From: Candidatus Flexicrinis affinis
Lineage (GTDB): Bacteria > Chloroflexota > Anaerolineae > Aggregatilineales > Phototrophicaceae
DNA length: 64,000 nt
Assembly (NCBI GenBank): GCA_016716525.1
Contig: JADJWE010000001.1
Coordinates: 1,922,001-1,986,000, forward strand
Reading direction: 5' to 3'
This document shows, one piece after another, positions 1-8,945 of this stretch (position 1 is the stretch's first letter; every line of letters starts with the position of its first letter). The translations under genes and the position numbers were made by a program. The notes below the pieces were generated by a model that did not search any database, was not told where the DNA came from, and saw only the letters and a list, made by a program, of their open reading frames with translations.

Positions 1-1
1 C

Positions 2-262
2 AGCGAAGGCGAAGGGTACATCAGCGGCTTGTATGCGCTGTACCCGACGCACATCGAGGTCATCTTGGTTGACAACGGGCGGCCGTTCAATTGGGACAGC
101 GCGCCGATGAAGTTCGATAAAGACGCGCCGGCTGAGGGAGGCTACGGGATGCACATCATCCGTGATGTGATGGACTCGATCCAGTACCAGCGCCTGCCCG
201 GCCAGTACAACCACTGGCGCATGATCCGCAATCTGCCGACCACCGTGCGCGCCCGCGACTAA
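2..262 (+). CDS. RsbW-like anti-sigma factor ATP-binding protein (3' end only)
   Basis: This is the C-terminal part of a small serine-kinase type anti-sigma regulator; the start lies before the window. The frame is open from base 2. Visible motifs are a VDNG segment (N/G1-box-like, HATPase_c fold), then a GGYGMHII segment matching the G2 box of RsbW/SpoIIAB proteins, and a C-terminal beta strand ending WRMIRNL. Proteins of this family bind a sigma factor or phosphorylate an STAS-domain antagonist. The STAS gene 163 bp downstream on the same strand is the expected partner, so the two probably form a partner-switching module. No sigma factor is visible in the window. The family call is firm; the exact target is unknown. 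Confidence 0.8.
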   Translation, partial: SEGEGYISGLYALYPTHIEVILVDNGRPFNWDSAPMKFDKDAPAEGGYGMHIIRDVMDSIQYQRLPGQYNHWRMIRNLPTTVRARD

Positions 263-425
263 GCGCCGTTCGGCAGACTGTGGCAAGCCGCGCCGTTTCG
301 TGTCATGATTCCGGAACACGGCGCGGACCAGACTGTTCTAATACCCGTAGTCGCGCTATTATGTGTACGTGGATAACGCCGGTTGTCACGCGGGGCCACG
401 GACAACCCTTCCGCTGGGAGTCGAG

Positions 426-764
426 ATGCAATACACAGTCGAGCATTTTCCGAACAAGCGCGCGGTCATCCACCTGAGCGGTCGTTTGGATGCCCACACT
501 GCCGGAAACCTGCGCACGCTGCTGCAAGACACAGTCAACAGCGGCTACGTATTCCTGATCGTTGACCTGCAGCAGGTCAATTTCGTCGACTCCAGCGGCC
601 TAAGCGCACTGGTCAGCGGTTTGCGCATCGTCAAGGAACGCAGTGGCAAACTTGTGCTCGCCCATGCCGCCGTCCAAACGCAGGTCGCCCTTAAGCAGAC
701 CCGCCTTAATCTCGTATTTCCGCTTTACGACGACCTCAACGACGCGCTGAAGAGTCTGAGCTAG
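426..764 (+). CDS. STAS-domain anti-sigma factor antagonist
   Basis: A 112-residue single-domain STAS protein (SpoIIAA/RsbV type). It has the typical beta-alpha order: an opening strand (AVIHLSGRLDAHTA), then LIVDLQQVNFVDSSGLSAL, where the DSSG serine is the site phosphorylated by RsbW-type kinases. I chose the ATG at 426 because a GGGAG motif lies five bases upstream and the STAS fold begins there; an in-frame start at 363 would add 21 residues of unrelated sequence. The product would bind the anti-sigma kinase encoded just upstream and release its sigma factor when dephosphorylated. The gene is followed by a strong hairpin terminator. Confidence 0.9.
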   Translation: MQYTVEHFPNKRAVIHLSGRLDAHTAGNLRTLLQDTVNSGYVFLIVDLQQVNFVDSSGLSALVSGLRIVKERSGKLVLAHAAVQTQVALKQTRLNLVFPLYDDLNDALKSLS

Positions 765-794
765 CGGTACATCGCTTCACAACCGAATACTCTG

Positions 795-825
795 AAACGG
801 TCGCTTCGGCGGCCGTTTTGATTTG
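795..825 (+). terminator. Intrinsic terminator with UUCG tetraloop after the STAS gene
   Basis: Ten-base-pair stem (795-804 with 809-818, one G-U pair) closed by a TTCG tetraloop and followed by TTGATTTG. It ends the partner-switching transcript and separates it from cydABDC. Confidence 0.8.
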
Positions 826-917
826 AACAGTTTTATCGGAATTGCCCGCCGGCGGACATAAAGCCATGGTACTCGCCTGACCGCCGATTCTTACGTCTCT
901 CTCGCGGTAGGCTTGTC

Positions 918-971
918 ACCGCTATTTGTGACATCCATCACTAACTGCACCGGTTCTCCCCTGCCTACAAT
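918..971 (+). promoter_or_regulatory. Candidate CRP/FNR-family operator and -10 box ahead of cydA
   Basis: A CRP/FNR-like dyad TGTGA-N6-TCACT lies at 927-942. A second half-site, GTCAC, sits just upstream, so GTCAC-N8-GTGAC is also a palindrome. A TACAAT -10-like hexamer lies at 966-971, with no good -35 box. The dyad centre would be about 43 bases before a start near 978, roughly where class II CRP/FNR activators bind. That a CRP/FNR protein acts here is inference. Confidence 0.4.
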
Positions 972-1003
972 CGTCGTAATCCATATTGTAAGGAGGGTTC
1001 GCT

Positions 1004-2395
1004 ATGGACGTGCTCGATCTGGCAAGGCTTCAGTTCGGGGTCACGACGGTTTACCACTTCTTCTTCGTGCCGCTCACCCTTGGCCTGTCGATCATGATCG
1101 CAGGCATGCAGACGATGTACGTTTGGAAGGGCAACGAGCATTACAAACACATGGCGAAGTTCTGGGGCAAGTTGTTTCTAATCAACTTCGCGATGGGTGT
1201 CGTCACTGGCATCGTGCAGGAATTCCAATTCGGCATGAACTGGTCGGAGTATTCGCGCTTCGTCGGCGACATCTTCGGCGCGCCGTTGGCGATCGAAGCG
1301 CTGGCGGCGTTCTTCATCGAGTCGGTGTTCCTCGGCGTATGGATCTTCGGCTGGGACAAGCTCGGCAAACGCGTCCATCTCGCGTCGATCTGGCTGGTCG
1401 CGTTTGCCGCCAACTTGTCCGCGTACTGGATTCTGGTCGCCAACAGCTTCATGCAGAACCCGGTCGGCTATCAGATGGCCGAAAGCGGCCGCGCGGAGAT
1501 GACCGACTTTTTCGCGCTCATCACCAATCCCAACGTGCTGCTGCAGTGGCCGCATGTCGTGCTTGGCGGGTTGACCACCGGCGCGTTCTTCGTGCTCGGC
1601 ATTAGTGCGTACCACCTGCTGCGCGGCCGGCACCCGCAGATGGAAATGTTCCGGACGTCCGCGCGCATCGCGCTGATCGTCGGCACCGTCGCGGTATTTG
1701 CGACGATGGGATTCGGTCACGCTCAGGGCCAGCGCATGGCCGACACACAGCCGATGAAGCTGGCCGCCGCCGAAGGGCTGTGGGAGAGCGCCGATCCGGC
1801 ATCGCTCAGTCTCTTCCAAATCGGTAACGAGGCCGAACGCCGGCCGGAAGCGGAAGTCACCATTCCGTCGCTGCTCAGCTTCCTGACCTACAACACGCCT
1901 GACGGGCTCGTACAAGGGATTAACCAGCTTCAAGCGCAGTACGAACAGCAGTATGGTCCGGGCAACTACGTCCCGCCGGCCATCTGGCTGACGTACTGGA
2001 GCTTCCGGGCGATGGTCGGCGCCGGGGCTGCAATGTTCGTTATCGGTCTGCTGGGCATCGTGTTCGCGACCCGCCGTACGCTTGAGAAGCGGCGCTGGCT
2101 GCTGATACTGGCCGTTCCGGCGCTGTTCCTTCCCTATATCGCGAATACCACCGGCTGGCTGTTGACTGAAATGGGACGACAACCGTGGATCGTGCAAGGC
2201 ATGATGCGGATCGAAGATGCCGTCTCGCCCAATGTCACGGCAGACATGCTGTTGATCTCGCTGATCGGATTCACCGTGATCTACGGACTGCTGATGATCG
2301 TCGACGTCTACCTGCTGTGGAAATACGCGCGAGCCGAGTCCGGTTCGTCGGAGGCGACAGCGTCCGACCTGCCCGAGCTTGGCCGGGTCTACTAG
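1004..2395 (+). CDS. cydA: Cytochrome bd quinol oxidase subunit I
   Basis: CydA is the haem-bearing subunit of the bd oxidase, an inner-membrane enzyme that reduces oxygen to water with quinol and has high oxygen affinity. The 463-residue sequence opens with LARLQFGVTTVYHFFF, where His18 matches the conserved haem b595 ligand. It is mostly hydrophobic helices and contains the family signature GRQPWIVQG near residue 393. It is shorter than E. coli CydA, in line with the short Q-loop form common outside proteobacteria. The start is set by a strong AAGGAGGG site eight to ten bases upstream. First gene of cydABDC; a possible CRP/FNR site precedes it. Confidence 0.97.
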   Translation: MDVLDLARLQFGVTTVYHFFFVPLTLGLSIMIAGMQTMYVWKGNEHYKHMAKFWGKLFLINFAMGVVTGIVQEFQFGMNWSEYSRFVGDIFGAPLAIEALAAFFIESVFLGVWIFGWDKLGKRVHLASIWLVAFAANLSAYWILVANSFMQNPVGYQMAESGRAEMTDFFALITNPNVLLQWPHVVLGGLTTGAFFVLGISAYHLLRGRHPQMEMFRTSARIALIVGTVAVFATMGFGHAQGQRMADTQPMKLAAAEGLWESADPASLSLFQIGNEAERRPEAEVTIPSLLSFLTYNTPDGLVQGINQLQAQYEQQYGPGNYVPPAIWLTYWSFRAMVGAGAAMFVIGLLGIVFATRRTLEKRRWLLILAVPALFLPYIANTTGWLLTEMGRQPWIVQGMMRIEDAVSPNVTADMLLISLIGFTVIYGLLMIVDVYLLWKYARAESGSSEATASDLPELGRVY

Positions 2396-2410
2396 GCGGA
2401 GGAGTGAACC

Positions 2411-3418
2411 GTGGATCTGCAAACGCTTTGGTTCATCTTGATTACCGTCCTCTTCAGCGGGTTCTTCCTGCTCGAGGGCTTCGACTACGGCGTCGGCATC
2501 CTGCTGCCGTTCGTCGGCCGTAAGGACACTGAACGGCGCATCGTCATCAACAGCATCGGCCCGGTGTGGGACGGCAACGAGGTCTGGCTGCTCACGGCGG
2601 GTGGAGCGATGTTCGCCGCCTTTCCGAACTGGTACGCGACCCTGTTCAGCGGGTTCTATCTCGCGTTGTTCCTGATCTTGGTCGCCCTAATCCTACGCGG
2701 CGCCGCCTTCGAGTTCCGCAGCAAAATCAACTCGCCGGCATGGCGCAGGATGTGGGACTACGGCATCTTCATCGGCAGCGCACTACCCGCGCTACTGTGG
2801 GGCGTCGCCGTAGCGAACATCGCGCGTGGCGTCGCGATAGACGGCAGCATGACGTTCGTCGGCTCGTTTGGCGACCTTCTCAACCCGTTTGCGCTCGCCG
2901 GCGGTGTGGCGACCTTCCTGCTATTCACGCTGCACGGTGCCTTGTTCCTTGAACTCAAGACGGACGGTGTCTTGCGCAAGCGCGCCGAAGGGGTCGCCAA
3001 GACTCTCGCGATCCCTACGGCGGTCGTCGTCGTGGCGGCTGTTCTGATCGCCGCGCCGCAGTTGTTCGAACGGCTCAACGTCGTGATGGTCGTCGCGCTG
3101 CTCGGGGCGGTCGCCGGGCTTGGCGGCGCCGCGTGGTTCATACGAAGCGGCAGGTTCGGCCGTGCGTTCTTAGGGACGTCGATCGCGCTGGTCAGCGCTG
3201 TAGTGCTGCTGTTCAGCTTCCTGTTTCCGCGCGTCATGCCGAGCAGCCTCGGCGAGCAGTTCGACTTGACAATCTACAACGCGTCGTCAAGCGAATACAC
3301 GCTCGGCGTCATGACTGTGATCGCATTGACGCTCGTCCCCCTCGTCTTGGCCTATCAGGCGTGGACGTACTACGTGTTCAGAAAGCGCCTGACCACGTCG
3401 AGCAAGCTCGAATACTAG
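2411..3418 (+). CDS. cydB: Cytochrome bd quinol oxidase subunit II
   Basis: A 335-residue integral membrane protein of the CydB family, the partner that stabilises the haem groups of CydA. The N-terminal LLEGFDYGVGILLPF and the following GPVWDGNEVWLLTAGGAMF are the most conserved CydB segments. Start is GTG, 15 bases after the cydA stop, with a GGAGGAG Shine-Dalgarno sequence before it. Length is slightly below the roughly 380 residues of E. coli CydB. It lies in the same operon as the ABC transporter needed to assemble the oxidase. Confidence 0.97.
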   Translation: MDLQTLWFILITVLFSGFFLLEGFDYGVGILLPFVGRKDTERRIVINSIGPVWDGNEVWLLTAGGAMFAAFPNWYATLFSGFYLALFLILVALILRGAAFEFRSKINSPAWRRMWDYGIFIGSALPALLWGVAVANIARGVAIDGSMTFVGSFGDLLNPFALAGGVATFLLFTLHGALFLELKTDGVLRKRAEGVAKTLAIPTAVVVVAAVLIAAPQLFERLNVVMVVALLGAVAGLGGAAWFIRSGRFGRAFLGTSIALVSAVVLLFSFLFPRVMPSSLGEQFDLTIYNASSSEYTLGVMTVIALTLVPLVLAYQAWTYYVFRKRLTTSSKLEY

Positions 3419-3444
3419 TCCGTTGACCGTCATCCGGGGAGACG

Positions 3445-5145
3445 ATGGACAAACGACTACTGGCACTTGCGCGGGCCAACCGCCCGCAACTGGCCGCGCT
3501 GACCGCTGTACACGCTGTCGGCGCGGCCCTGATCGTCGCGCAAGCAGGCCTGTTTGCGACAATCGTGAGCCATGTGCATCCGCAGCGCGAGACGGCGGCC
3601 GGGGTATCCGGGCTGGTCGTGCTGCTCGCAGTCACGGTCATCGGTCGTGCGCTGCTTGCTTACGCTGGCACAAGTCTCTCTGCCGCGCTCGGGCGGGTTA
3701 CGAAAGCGGCGCTCAGGATGCGTCTAGTGCGCGAGTTTGCGGGCCGCGACCATCGCCTGCGCACAGTCGACCGCACCGGTGACGTCCTCGCAGCGTCCGG
3801 CGAAGGCACCGAGGCCATCGAGCCGTTCTTCCGCGACCTACTGCCTGCGATACTTCAGGCCGTTCTAGTGCCTCTCATCGTCCTCGCAGTCGTTGCGCCG
3901 ATCGACCCGCTGAGCGCGCTCGTCCTTCTTCTGACCGCACCGCTGATCCCCCTGCTGGGCGCGCTGATCGGCAAGGCAGCAGGGGCGCAAGCGCGCCGTC
4001 GCTACGCGGATATGTCACGGCTCAGCGCGCACTTCTACGATGTCCTGCAGGGCCTCGTCACGCTCAAGCTGTTCAACCGCAGCCGCCCTCAGCGAAAGAT
4101 CATCGGCGACGTCACCCGCGCCTTCCGCGAGTCCACCATGGCGGTACTGCGGACGGCGTTTCTGTCCGCGTTCATGCTGGAACTGATCGCTACCCTGAGC
4201 ATTGCGATGCTTGCCGTGGAGATCGGATTTCGGCTTATGGACGGCGGCATCGACTTTGGACGCGCGCTATTCGTGCTGGTCATCGCGCCGGAGTTCTATC
4301 TGCCAATCCGGCAGCTCGCTGCCAAGTTCCACAACTCGGCAAACAGCTCGGCAGCGGCCGACAAGCTGTTTGCGATGCTGCTGTCCGGCGAAAAGGTCGA
4401 ACGCCCTGCCGGTAAGCCCGCTTCAAAGCCGGCGCGTATGGGGCGCATCACGTTCGACGATGTCTCGTTCGCCTTTCAGCACGGCAGAACGGCGCTTGCG
4501 GGCGTAAGTTTCGCGATCGACCGCGGCGAATACGTTGCGATCACTGGGCCGACTGGCGCCGGCAAGTCGACACTTGCCGCAATCGTGATGGGCTTCATCG
4601 AGCCGACAAGCGGTGCCGTCACGGTGGACGGGACGCCTATATCGGAGTTCGATTCCGAATCATGGCGCAGATTGATCGCCTACCTCCCGCAACGCCCACA
4701 CCTATTCAACCTTTCGATAGCTGACAATGTGCGGCTTGGTGAACCTGACGCCTCCGATGACGACGTATGGAATGCGCTGGTGCGTGCGAGCGCAGACGGC
4801 TTCGTGCGCGAACTCCCGCACGGGATCAATACGCTGTGTGGTGAACGTGGAACGCGCTTCAGCGGCGGGCAGGCCCATCGGATCGCACTGGCGCGTGCCT
4901 TGCTGCGTGGCGCACCGCTGTTGGTACTCGATGAACCGACCGCCCACCTCGACATCGAAACCGAGCGCGCGATCGCCGAGGTACTGAGCGCGCGACCGAT
5001 CGGCACAACCGTGATCCAAATCGCCCACCGCATGCAGGCCATCGCCGGCGCCGATCGCGTGATCGCGTTGGAGGACGGTCGGCTTGTGACATCGGATCGC
5101 GACGAGCCCTTCGCGCAGATGGAGGTAGGTTATGCCCAGCCATAG
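3445..5145 (+). CDS. cydD: Thiol-reductant ABC exporter subunit CydD
   Basis: Half-transporter with an N-terminal six-helix membrane domain (about residues 15-320) and a C-terminal ABC ATPase. The ATPase has Walker A GPTGAGKST, a signature loop FSGGQAHRIALARAL (FSGGQ instead of LSGGQ) and Walker B LLVLDEPTAHLD. In E. coli CydDC exports cysteine or glutathione and binds haem, and is required to assemble cytochrome bd. The start ATG follows a GGGGA site. The gene follows cydB by 26 bp and overlaps cydC by 14 bases, so translation is probably coupled. The position after cydAB makes CydD, rather than a generic exporter, the best call. Confidence 0.93.
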   Translation: MDKRLLALARANRPQLAALTAVHAVGAALIVAQAGLFATIVSHVHPQRETAAGVSGLVVLLAVTVIGRALLAYAGTSLSAALGRVTKAALRMRLVREFAGRDHRLRTVDRTGDVLAASGEGTEAIEPFFRDLLPAILQAVLVPLIVLAVVAPIDPLSALVLLLTAPLIPLLGALIGKAAGAQARRRYADMSRLSAHFYDVLQGLVTLKLFNRSRPQRKIIGDVTRAFRESTMAVLRTAFLSAFMLELIATLSIAMLAVEIGFRLMDGGIDFGRALFVLVIAPEFYLPIRQLAAKFHNSANSSAAADKLFAMLLSGEKVERPAGKPASKPARMGRITFDDVSFAFQHGRTALAGVSFAIDRGEYVAITGPTGAGKSTLAAIVMGFIEPTSGAVTVDGTPISEFDSESWRRLIAYLPQRPHLFNLSIADNVRLGEPDASDDDVWNALVRASADGFVRELPHGINTLCGERGTRFSGGQAHRIALARALLRGAPLLVLDEPTAHLDIETERAIAEVLSARPIGTTVIQIAHRMQAIAGADRVIALEDGRLVTSDRDEPFAQMEVGYAQP

Positions 5146-6760
5146 CTCCACACTCCGGCTCGTCACGCTGCTCAGACCCTATGCGGGGCGTATGCTGATG
5201 GCGGCGGTTGTCGGCGCGCTCACGATCGTCAGCAGCATTGGCTTGATGTTCACGTCGTCATGGCTGATCGCAACCGCCGCGCTCCAGCCCACGATCGCCG
5301 AACTCGGAGTATCTGTCGTACTCGTGCGCGCGTTCGGCATCGGGCGCGCGGGTTTCCGATACCTTGAGCGAATTGCCGGCCACCAAGCAGCATTCCGCCT
5401 CTTGGGCGACCTGCGTGTTGCGTTCTACGATGCCGTCGAGCCGCTCGCGCCAGCGGTCATCCGTCAGTGGCGCACCGGCGACCTGCACCAGCGGGTAATC
5501 GCCGACGTCGAGTCGCTGCAGAACGTGTACTTACGCGCCCTCGCGCCCGCCGGATCTGCGCTGGTCGTGACGTTAGCCGCCGTGCTGTTCCTGTCGCTGC
5601 TCGACCCATGGATTGGCCTTACGGTGGCGTTGGTCATGGTGCTCACGGGCGTGGGGCATCCGCTGCTCACGTGGCGACTGAGCTGGCTTCCCGGCCGCGA
5701 GGCCGCGCAGCTGCGGTCGGCCTACAACGTTCAGATGGCCGACTATACGCTTGGCATGACCGACCTGCTGGCGAACGGCGCACATCTGCGCTGGCAGGCG
5801 CGGATCGCGACGACTCTGTCACGGCTCGAAGCGGCCGAACGCCGCAGCGCGCGGGGCGATGCGGTATCGCAGGGTGTCGGCATGCTGCTGAGCGGCGGCG
5901 CGATGCTCACAGTGCTGATCATCGCATCCGCACGGTTGGACGGCGTGCTGGTCGCCGCCTGCGCGCTGGCAACCGCCGCCGCATTCGAGGCGTTCACGCC
6001 GCTGTCCGCCGCGGCGCACCAATGGGGTCACTCTTCAGAGTCCGCGCGGCGGCTGTTCGAGCTTGAGGCGATGCCGCGCCAAGCCCCTCGCCTACTGGAC
6101 CCATGCCCAGTTGGCGATCTGGTCTTCGAACACGTCGATTTCAGGCACGGCTCCGATCTGCCGCTGGTCGTTCGGGACTTCAACGCGCGCATACCGTATG
6201 GCGCGCACGTGACGATCACAGGGCCAAGCGGCGCAGGCAAGTCGACGCTGGTCAATCTGGTCGCGGGATTCGAGCAGCCGAGCGGCGGACGGATCGCGCT
6301 GGGCGGCGTCGACATCACACGGGTCGAACCGGAGGCGCTCCGTACGCGGCTCGGTATTCAGATGCAGCGCGCCGACCTATTCAATACAAGCATTCTAGAG
6401 AACATCCGCCTTGCACGGCCGGACGCGTCCGATGAAGACGTAGAGCGCGTGGCCGAGATGGTGCAGCTCGGGCCGTGGATCGAGCGTCTGCCCGACGGTA
6501 TTCGCACCATTGTGGGCGAAAGTGGCGCGACGATCAGCGGCGGTCAGCGCCAGCGAATCGCGGCTGCACGCGTCATCCTACGCGACGCGCCGATTTGGAT
6601 ACTGGACGAGCCGACCGCCCATTTGGATCGGGCGACCGCCGACGCCTTAATGCGTGCGATCGAGGCGGCGGCAGAGGGGCGCACGTTGATTGTCATGCAG
6701 CATGAGGCCGACAAGGCCATCGAACCGGCAGAGGATCAGACACTTGTGCTTGCCGTGTAG
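5132..6760 (+). CDS. cydC: Thiol-reductant ABC exporter subunit CydC
   Basis: Second half of the heterodimeric CydDC transporter, 542 residues. The membrane domain (about 20-310) is followed by an ABC ATPase with Walker A GPSGAGKST, signature ISGGQRQRIAAARVIL and Walker B IWILDEPTAHLD. Start ATG lies inside the end of cydD, with a GGAGGT Shine-Dalgarno within the cydD coding sequence, a layout typical of tightly coupled subunits. It is the last gene of the operon. Transcription is probably stopped by the hairpin at 6789-6812. Confidence 0.93.
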   Translation: MPSHSSTLRLVTLLRPYAGRMLMAAVVGALTIVSSIGLMFTSSWLIATAALQPTIAELGVSVVLVRAFGIGRAGFRYLERIAGHQAAFRLLGDLRVAFYDAVEPLAPAVIRQWRTGDLHQRVIADVESLQNVYLRALAPAGSALVVTLAAVLFLSLLDPWIGLTVALVMVLTGVGHPLLTWRLSWLPGREAAQLRSAYNVQMADYTLGMTDLLANGAHLRWQARIATTLSRLEAAERRSARGDAVSQGVGMLLSGGAMLTVLIIASARLDGVLVAACALATAAAFEAFTPLSAAAHQWGHSSESARRLFELEAMPRQAPRLLDPCPVGDLVFEHVDFRHGSDLPLVVRDFNARIPYGAHVTITGPSGAGKSTLVNLVAGFEQPSGGRIALGGVDITRVEPEALRTRLGIQMQRADLFNTSILENIRLARPDASDEDVERVAEMVQLGPWIERLPDGIRTIVGESGATISGGQRQRIAAARVILRDAPIWILDEPTAHLDRATADALMRAIEAAAEGRTLIVMQHEADKAIEPAEDQTLVLAV

Positions 6761-6780
6761 CTGTTGTTCGACGATGGGCA

Positions 6781-6812
6781 AATAGAAAACGGCCAGCGTT
6801 TGTGCTGGCCGT
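6781..6812 (-). terminator. Terminator between cydC and tRNA-Asp
   Basis: Nine-base-pair perfect stem (6789-6797 with 6804-6812) around a six-base loop. On the minus strand it is followed by TTTTCTATTT, so it is a good intrinsic terminator for tRNA-Asp. It may also stop cydC transcripts arriving from the left, although that side lacks a T-run. Confidence 0.75.
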
Positions 6813-6818
6813 CTGTGT

Positions 6819-6891
6819 CGGGAACGACGGGATTTGAACCCGCGATCTCCACCTTGACAGGGTGGCATGTTAACCGCTACACCACGTCCCC
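6819..6891 (-). tRNA. tRNA-Asp (GUC anticodon)
   Basis: Read on the minus strand, the 73 bases fold as a standard tRNA. The acceptor stem GGGGACG pairs with CGTTCCC (one G-U). The anticodon stem CCACC/GGTGG encloses the loop CTGTCAA, giving anticodon GTC. The T arm GCGGGTTCAAATCCCGT has the usual TTCAAAT loop, and the discriminator base is G, as expected for Asp. CCA is not encoded. It lies 21 bp after the stop of the PPDK-like gene on the same strand and before a terminator. Confidence 0.96.
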
Positions 6892-6912
6892 TGAACGAAC
6901 CGCAGTTTATCA

Positions 6913-8742
6913 TTAGCCACGGGGGGTGTCAAGGCTTTTCGCCTGCTCGCTGCAGAAGATTCGATCGATCGTCGGTTCGGCGTCTTCGGATTGCAGCGCC
7001 TCCCACGCCGCGCGTCGCCGCGCCCAGAACTCTCCCTCTGGCCGCCAACCGATCGCAAGCCGTCCGAGGTCGGCTCTCGTGAGCAGCCATACGTCGTCGC
7101 GCTTTACAATCAAGCTCTGCTCAACAAGCCAATTCGCGGCTGCCAGCCACGCCTGCCGCGCGGTGTCGAGGTCGCGAGCAAACGCTTCGCCAAGGCGCGA
7201 CGCCCGCGCCAGCAGCGGCCGCATCAGGACACGCTTCAGGCCGTGCAGACCCTGTGGGCTGGCATCGACTTGGAAGACAACGTCGCGCAGGACACTCGCT
7301 GGCTGTTCGTGGTCGCGCATGCACGCAAGTTCGACCTCGTTGTCAGCGCGGATGCCCCAACGCCGTAAGTAGTCCCCCCAGATTACCTGAAACTCCTCTT
7401 TCTCGGGAACATCACCAAGATCGATCGACTTCCGTACTGATAGATAATCCGCAGCAAGGTCGCGCATCTTTGCCCGGGCGGCGAGCCGCGTAGGGTCGCC
7501 CATTCCTCGTAGGGCTGTGAGTATCGCCGTCTGACCGGCTTCACCAGCGGCCGCGGTCGCCGCGAGCCACAGATGCGACAATCGCCATATCATGATTCCG
7601 TACAGGTCCGCGGTCTGGTCGAAGAGATCCACGAGCGCCTGTGCATCGCGGGCAGGCGCGTCCAGAACGAGAAGACGCGGCATGGTCAAGATGGACATAA
7701 GGTGCGCCACGAGCAGCCGGAGCGCCGTCCCTCGCCCGAGGGAGCGGACCAGCCGTCCGGTACGGGGCGGAAGCAGGACCCGGTGCGCATCAGGCGCAAA
7801 GGGCAGCAGAAGGGTGGTCCCCAGCCCAAATGCTTGAAGCGCGGTGGCTACGTCTGAAGCGTCGACATACAGCCTGCCATGGGCGACACAGGCTGGCGCT
7901 GGCATTTCGGACAGCCCGCCCTCGACGTTTGTCGCCCGTGACCATGCCCCAACTTCGGCTTGCCGGCACACATCGGCCACCAGCGGCGTCAGCGGGCCGC
8001 CGCCGGACCCCGACACGGGAACGAGCGTCATTGTCGCGGCGCGGGATCGCCCGGATTCGCACGGATGGACGCTCAACAGCCAACATTTCGTACCATCGTC
8101 TGCCCATTCCACGTGCCAGTGCTCTCCACCAAGCCAGCGGCGAACATCGCGCAGAAGAGCTTGCACACGCGCCAGAATCGGCTCCAGATCTGGCGGGTTG
8201 GGTACGCGCTCCCAGCCGAAGAGCCGCTCTAGTGCTGTCTCGTGGTAGCGTGAGCCGGTCGCAATCGCCACAAGGTCGCGCCCGATGCCGGCAGATGTCC
8301 ATGCCTGTCCGTGCTGCTCGATTGCGGGCGCGTGTTGGATCAAGACCGGCTGAATAGTGGCGTCGGCATGGACACGGAGGTGGTCCTGCCAAACTGCGAC
8401 GACTGCGGACAGCACGTCCTCAGGCGAAACTCGCTGCACAACCTTGGGCTGCGCGACTCGCTCCGTGGCGTGGATCGGTTTCACCCACACTGCCGAGCTG
8501 GCTCCGCCGGCCCCGTCCAACCAGAGAGCCACCACGGACGGGTCGAGCACCTCGATGCGCCCGCCGTCGATTGACAACGCGCCGTGCAGCACGGCAAGGT
8601 CCGCTAGCGCCGGCAGGACGAGGTGACCGCTAGGGACCGGCATTCCGGCACGCACCGCCCGATCGAGTGCCCGAACACCGTCGTGGGCTGGAAGGCTCGC
8701 AGTGCCACGCCCACCTAGCGGTACAACGAACTTCTCGATCAT
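6913..8742 (-). CDS. Divergent PPDK/PEP-synthase-like protein, probable pseudoenzyme
   Basis: I do not recognise a named orthologue. The N-terminus (KFVVPLGG, then RAGMPVPSG) resembles the opening of pyruvate-phosphate dikinase, PEP synthase and rifampicin phosphotransferase. The segment HVEWADDGTKCWLLSVHP, about 165 residues later, matches the motif that closes their ATP-grasp domain. A later stretch (DYLRRWGIRADNEVEL) resembles the linker of the rifampicin phosphotransferase group. No phosphohistidine swivelling domain (SHxAI-type motif) is visible, and the protein ends where it would be expected, so catalysis by the usual route is unlikely. I place the start at the ATG at 8742, where family similarity begins; an upstream GTG at 8805 adds 21 residues and has an AAGG nearby. 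The function is unknown. Confidence 0.6.
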   Translation of the reverse strand: MIEKFVVPLGGRGTASLPAHDGVRALDRAVRAGMPVPSGHLVLPALADLAVLHGALSIDGGRIEVLDPSVVALWLDGAGGASSAVWVKPIHATERVAQPKVVQRVSPEDVLSAVVAVWQDHLRVHADATIQPVLIQHAPAIEQHGQAWTSAGIGRDLVAIATGSRYHETALERLFGWERVPNPPDLEPILARVQALLRDVRRWLGGEHWHVEWADDGTKCWLLSVHPCESGRSRAATMTLVPVSGSGGGPLTPLVADVCRQAEVGAWSRATNVEGGLSEMPAPACVAHGRLYVDASDVATALQAFGLGTTLLLPFAPDAHRVLLPPRTGRLVRSLGRGTALRLLVAHLMSILTMPRLLVLDAPARDAQALVDLFDQTADLYGIMIWRLSHLWLAATAAAGEAGQTAILTALRGMGDPTRLAARAKMRDLAADYLSVRKSIDLGDVPEKEEFQVIWGDYLRRWGIRADNEVELACMRDHEQPASVLRDVVFQVDASPQGLHGLKRVLMRPLLARASRLGEAFARDLDTARQAWLAAANWLVEQSLIVKRDDVWLLTRADLGRLAIGWRPEGEFWARRRAAWEALQSEDAEPTIDRIFCSEQAKSLDTPRG

Positions 8743-8945
8743 GATCCAGCTACCGAACAGTCGTTCATCAGGTTCCGCGTACAGATTCGAATAGACACAA
8801 TGCACAACACCTTAGTGGTACGAAGTGTACGAAATGAGTCGCGAAATTGCCGCGATTTGCGCCCAGTCTCTTGTTAACCCTTGCTCAGGGCAGTATCCTC
8901 AGGCTGGCTGTGTTATAGCCAACATGCAATCAAGGGAGTACTGGC

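Noticed and set aside
1178..2422. 414-residue minus-strand frame over cydA
   Set aside because: Shadow of cydA; no motif or ribosome site.
8818..8833. Direct repeat GTACGAA-GT-GTACGAA between the PPDK-like gene and glgP
   Set aside because: It could be an operator, but two seven-base copies are too short to support without further sites.
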